Below are positions 60,686 to 64,000 of a stretch of DNA of 64,000 bases, piece by piece. Below the pieces are notes generated by a model. The model saw only the letters and a program-made list of their open reading frames with translations. It did no database searches and had not been told where the DNA came from. Both the position numbers and the translations under genes were made by a program. Origin of the DNA: Verticillium longisporum (lineage: Eukaryota > Ascomycota > Sordariomycetes > Glomerellales > Plectosphaerellaceae); assembly GCA_019188255.1 (NCBI GenBank), contig JAETXT010000005.1, positions 1,302,001-1,366,000 of the forward strand, given 5' to 3'. Every line of letters starts with the position of its first letter. Position 1 is the first letter of the stretch.

Positions 60686-61844
60686 GAGGGAATCACTCAG
60701 TCCACACTGTGCCAACACCCCTCATGAGGCGATGGAAGTACACGACCGCCAAGAGCGATGTACTATGTAGGCAGGCCAGAAATGGGGGGAGGCACGGCGC
60801 GGGAAGTAGGCGGGCAAGTGGGCAGGGCAGGGCAAGCGCAAGGGAACCGTCCCGAGCGGCATTAGTGTGGCCCTTTGGCCGTAGCTTGACCACCTCTTCC
60901 CCCCAACCATTTCTGACAGGACAAGCGCCCTCTCATCAGTCCTGGCGACTCCTGAGAAGGCCCCGGAGCCCCGCCGCCAGCAAAGCAGCATCCCTGCCCC
61001 GGCCGTCCCCGTTAACTCCAGGTCCAATGCCCATCCCATCCCATCCCATCCTATCCCTGCCCTCCCGTTGACTCCAGCCGGTCCACTCCACAGACGGGGT
61101 GCAAGCAACTAAAGTACTGGCGCTGGCGCCCGATTTAGAGAAGGGCAGAAGGGCAAGTTCTTGATTTTGATGCACTCTCTGCTCCGGCACCATCTCTCAC
61201 CTCAACCTGCCCACGCCTTTCTTCTTCCACGAGTCTGACACAGACAAACACTTTCGCGCAAACACCACTGGTTCTTTGCTGCCCGATGACAACTAGAACC
61301 AGCAAGCGTCCGCACCATTGATCAGCACTGACGCAACGAACGATCCACAGCGCAACGAGTACTCGCCTCTCAATCTCCCCAGCGAGGTTCACTGCGTTGG
61401 GTCGTATATACCTAACGACACTTGACAGGAGTGCCCCCTGCGCATCCCGCCATCGGTCTGCCATACTGTCTCACAGCACAATATCCTTCACAAGCAGAGA
61501 CACCTCGTCCTTCCAGCAAATCTGTGGCAGCGAAAAACACGCGTCATGCCTCGCCCATGATCCTGACGATCCCGACCTCGTTGCTTTCGACATAGTTCAC
61601 TCCTTCCAGCGTCACCACCTGCAGCACCAATCTTGCCCAGTATCACCAACCTCCCACGAATTTTCTGTTGCGGCCCTCCCTGTCAATCCGACTCGATCAT
61701 CAGCCCACCTCTGTACTCGGTTCGAACCCGTCCCGCCCGACTCTCTTCCAACTCGAGGCGTTAGGTTGGCACTCACCTAACGACCTCCCCCACACCACCA
61801 CAACGGCGACCCCACGGGCTAGGGACGATCCAAGGGCATTAACC

Positions 61845-63095
61845 ATGGACGCCCTCAAGAACATCATCGCCAACGTGCCCGATTGGCTCAAGCGACTCGA
61901 CGACCTCGGTACTCAGATTGACCAGCGGCAAGCCGAGCTCGCGGCCTTGGGTGTCAGTTCGACCAAGTCTATCAAGAACCGTGGATCCACCGAGTCCTTG
62001 AAGCTCAAGGACGTGGCGGATGCGGATGTTTCTCGTGACGCCGATCAAGTCGGCGATGTGAGGGAAACGACGCCACCACGAGAGGACAAGCAGGACGCAG
62101 CACAACCGCCGAGCCCAAACGGCAGCAACACCCCGTCGGCCATCCAGCGACAGACGCAGCAGGCCGTAGCCGTCGCCCAGGCTCGGGCCAGAGCCCAGGT
62201 CAAAAAGCGACATCGTACCGACTCGATCATTTCTGCCGATAACGCTCCAGCAAAATACCGAACCCGCACCATGATTATCGTCTACTACGACAGCTACGTG
62301 CAAAGCTTCTTCGAGGAGCTGGTCAAATTTGTGTCCGCCAGCCGTAACCTCATGCGAAAAGCCAAAATGGCAGCCAAGGTGGCTCAGATCCGACGGCTCG
62401 CCGAGCTCCAGTCACCCGAAGATGAGGAGGACGGCACGGGTGAACTCAAGCCAGGGTCCGCAGCCGATGGCGAAAACAACGATCCTCTGCCCTCACTCAG
62501 GTATATGAGCACACGACGAATGGGCGGTGGACCTCGCCTTCCTGGTTCTTCACCATATTCTCGGAACTCCCCCGCTGGTCTCCTCGGAGAGCAAGAGAAG
62601 GACGCATACGACGACTTGGATAAGGGTCTAGAATTCGTCCAGCCCATGTGTGAGCACGCTGCTCACCAGTTCCTGCGGGACGGCGACTGCACAGAGGAGA
62701 TTGGCAAGATCAAGAAACGCTTGTCAGATAGCAAGGTTCTGGCTGATAAAGAGATGGCACGAGTCGAGCGGGAAGATCCCGCACTGCTCAAGGAATCAGG
62801 CGACGCAGTCAAAGCACGAACTCTCCGTCCAGCGAGCATGAGACGAGAGCTGACGCCGGTCAAAGACCGAACAACACCCGCCTCATCGCCCATGAAGCTC
62901 GAGGTTGATGACATGTTGGTGGCGGAGAAGCCAGTCCCGGTCGTCGCCGCCAAAGTAGTCTCACCAGATGTCACGTTGGAAGCTGACAACGGTCCGCTCG
63001 AGGCTGACGACGATGAGGGTGTCGAGGACATGGAAATCACCCCACCGAAGCTTCAATACCGATCAACGAGGATGATGAGGCGGTCGGCTGTTTGA
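61845..63095 (+). CDS. Conserved-looking protein of unknown function (416 aa)
   Basis: A single exon with start context AACCATGGA. The frame is open upstream, but the segment from 61845 is the first to look like protein. It begins MDALKNIIANVPDWLKRLDD, an amphipathic helix, and an Ala/Gln/Arg-rich helix precedes the basic VKKRHRTDSIISA. A well-ordered core follows: YRTRTMIIVYYDSYVQSFFE, ELVKFVSASRNLMRKAKMAA and KVAQIRRLAELQ. Then comes a second helical block (YDDLDKGLEFVQPMCEHAAH, QFLRDGDCTEEIGKIKKRL) and an acidic tail ending PKLQYRSTRMMRRSAV. There is no membrane span or signal. The family is not recognised; the basic and acidic blocks suggest a nuclear protein, but I would not go further. 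Confidence 0.8.
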   Translation: MDALKNIIANVPDWLKRLDDLGTQIDQRQAELAALGVSSTKSIKNRGSTESLKLKDVADADVSRDADQVGDVRETTPPREDKQDAAQPPSPNGSNTPSAIQRQTQQAVAVAQARARAQVKKRHRTDSIISADNAPAKYRTRTMIIVYYDSYVQSFFEELVKFVSASRNLMRKAKMAAKVAQIRRLAELQSPEDEEDGTGELKPGSAADGENNDPLPSLRYMSTRRMGGGPRLPGSSPYSRNSPAGLLGEQEKDAYDDLDKGLEFVQPMCEHAAHQFLRDGDCTEEIGKIKKRLSDSKVLADKEMARVEREDPALLKESGDAVKARTLRPASMRRELTPVKDRTTPASSPMKLEVDDMLVAEKPVPVVAAKVVSPDVTLEADNGPLEADDDEGVEDMEITPPKLQYRSTRMMRRSAV

Positions 63096-63967
63096 GCTAG
63101 CTGGCTGCCCAGCTTTTGGGCGACGGCAGTGAGCTCGCTCGAAGGCACCATTTGCAATTTATCTTCGGCTTGGCAATTTCGCGAGGCCTGCCGGACGCCG
63201 TCGAGGACGGGGCATTTCAATTCCCAAACGAGCCATGCCTGCAGCTGTTCGCAACCGCATGTTCCACATGAATCACAGCTTCTTGGTCACTTGTTTGCAT
63301 TTTTCTTTGGAATATTGAACACAGCATAGCGTCCATTCAACGGTATGAACAGCTCATGATGGGGAGGTGGGGATAGGACTTTAAAAAGCTGGGAGAGGCA
63401 ATGGGGGCGGTGACCGAGATCGCGCAACAACTTTGTGCCGATGCCATAGCTGAGGGGACGACATGGGAAAGAAATGGGTTGCCAACGCAACAACCAAACC
63501 ACTTGGATGAGGAGCACTTGGACGAGGAGTTGATTGATTTTCAAAGTACATCTCTGGCGCACTGGGTGCCGAGAATGACATGACCGTAGATTTGGGTCTG
63601 GAGTCTTTTTGGAAGATATGCCGCATTTTCCCTTGCTCAATGTGTTCCACGAGGGCGTCAACGCGTATTCTTGCTGATACTTTGCCAAGCCGTTTGATGC
63701 ATGGCTCAAGCATGGCCGAAGCCTTCAGCGCCTTGAGCAGGTACCTCAGGTACCTTAGTCTGGAGGACAAGTGTGATCAAAGCCAAGACCCTGACCCCAC
63801 CGCGGGGTCGCGATCTTGCTGCTGCCAAACTGCGGGGCAAACGAAGCACCTCAATTTGGCGACAAAAGCCCAGCAACATCATCACTGTCCGATAGGTTCC
63901 CCCGGAGCTCTCTTACAGTCAACATTCCTATTGCAGCTCAAGAGTGACGGCATCGTATCTCGACAGA
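63096..63967. other. Intergenic, 0.9 kb
   Basis: 3' flank of the 416-residue protein gene and a probable promoter for the gene entering at the right edge. An AGGTACCT patch lies at 63739-63759. Confidence 0.55.
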
Positions 63968-64000
63968 ATGGCCGAAGCCAAGACCCACGCAGAGGCTCTG
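63968..64000 (+). CDS. Possible gene start, cut by the window edge
   Basis: An ATG in good context (CGACAGAATGGCC) opens a frame reading MAEAKTHAEAL to the last base. Eleven codons are too few to identify anything, and the start may not be real. Confidence 0.3.
   Translation, partial: MAEAKTHAEAL

Larger units (their letters stand above)
55110..61844. other. 6.7-kb gene-poor region containing a MITE-like element
   Basis: No credible gene on either strand. Notable contents are the inverted-repeat element at 59666-59991 and AGGTACCT-type repeats at 59632-59645 and 60643-60685. From about 61130 there is C/T-rich sequence that is probably the leader of the gene at 61845. A pair of opposing 160-residue frames around 58.5-59.1 kb cancel out as GC-bias shadows. 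Confidence 0.5.

Overview
This window is nuclear DNA from a filamentous ascomycete, most likely a Sordariomycete of the Hypocreales type. The reasons are GC-rich coding sequence, short GT-AG introns (mostly 49-90 bases), fungal Zn(II)2Cys6 regulators, and a close XYR1/XlnR homologue. There are no operons. I found no rRNA, tRNA, CRISPR array, virus or biosynthetic gene cluster that I could support. I rebuilt exon structures by hand from frame, splice signals and family conservation; no alignment was run.

Layout. 0.2-6.8 kb, minus strand: FAD synthetase (fad1), the DEAD-box ribosome-biogenesis helicase dbp4, and a Zn2Cys6 regulator with an unusual split of its zinc-cluster codons. 7.3-8.8 kb: a broken SRPK-like protein kinase. 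9.3-11.1 kb: naf1 (H/ACA snoRNP assembly). 14.4-16.5 kb: a single-pass membrane protein with an SH3 domain. 17.7-18.2 kb: a small orphan gene. 18.2-28.1 kb: about 10 kb without a credible gene, ending in the pyrimidine-rich upstream region of xyr1. 28.2-34.9 kb: xyr1 converges on a large NirA-like Zn2Cys6 regulator. 37.5-39.4 kb: a RING-H2 E3 ligase. 41.1-42.8 kb: fis1 and spc24, divergently transcribed. 43.5-45.7 kb: a further Zn2Cys6 regulator. 46.9-48.2 kb: a TatD/Scn1-type hydrolase. 49.9-55.1 kb: two membrane proteins of unknown role and a pyridoxamine-oxidase-like flavoprotein. 55.1-61.8 kb: a second gene-poor stretch containing a MITE-like element. 61.8-63.1 kb: a conserved-looking protein of unknown function. 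A gene start may lie at the right edge.

The genes are mostly unrelated housekeeping and regulatory functions: flavin cofactor supply, rRNA processing, snoRNP assembly, mitochondrial fission, kinetochore, ubiquitination. The only obvious functional neighbours are xyr1 and the NirA-like regulator, a carbon and possibly a nitrogen regulator lying tail to tail.

The main oddity is technical. Four otherwise well-preserved genes (naf1, the SH3 protein, xyr1, the NirA-like regulator) carry five sites where one base is missing, each at or beside a short homopolymer run. This looks like indel error in the assembly rather than biology. The most interesting biological structures are a 326-bp element with 37-bp terminal inverted repeats and a nested hairpin, a possible 4-base microexon inside a zinc-cluster codon pair, and the kinase pseudogene. 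I saw no convincing new multi-gene system.
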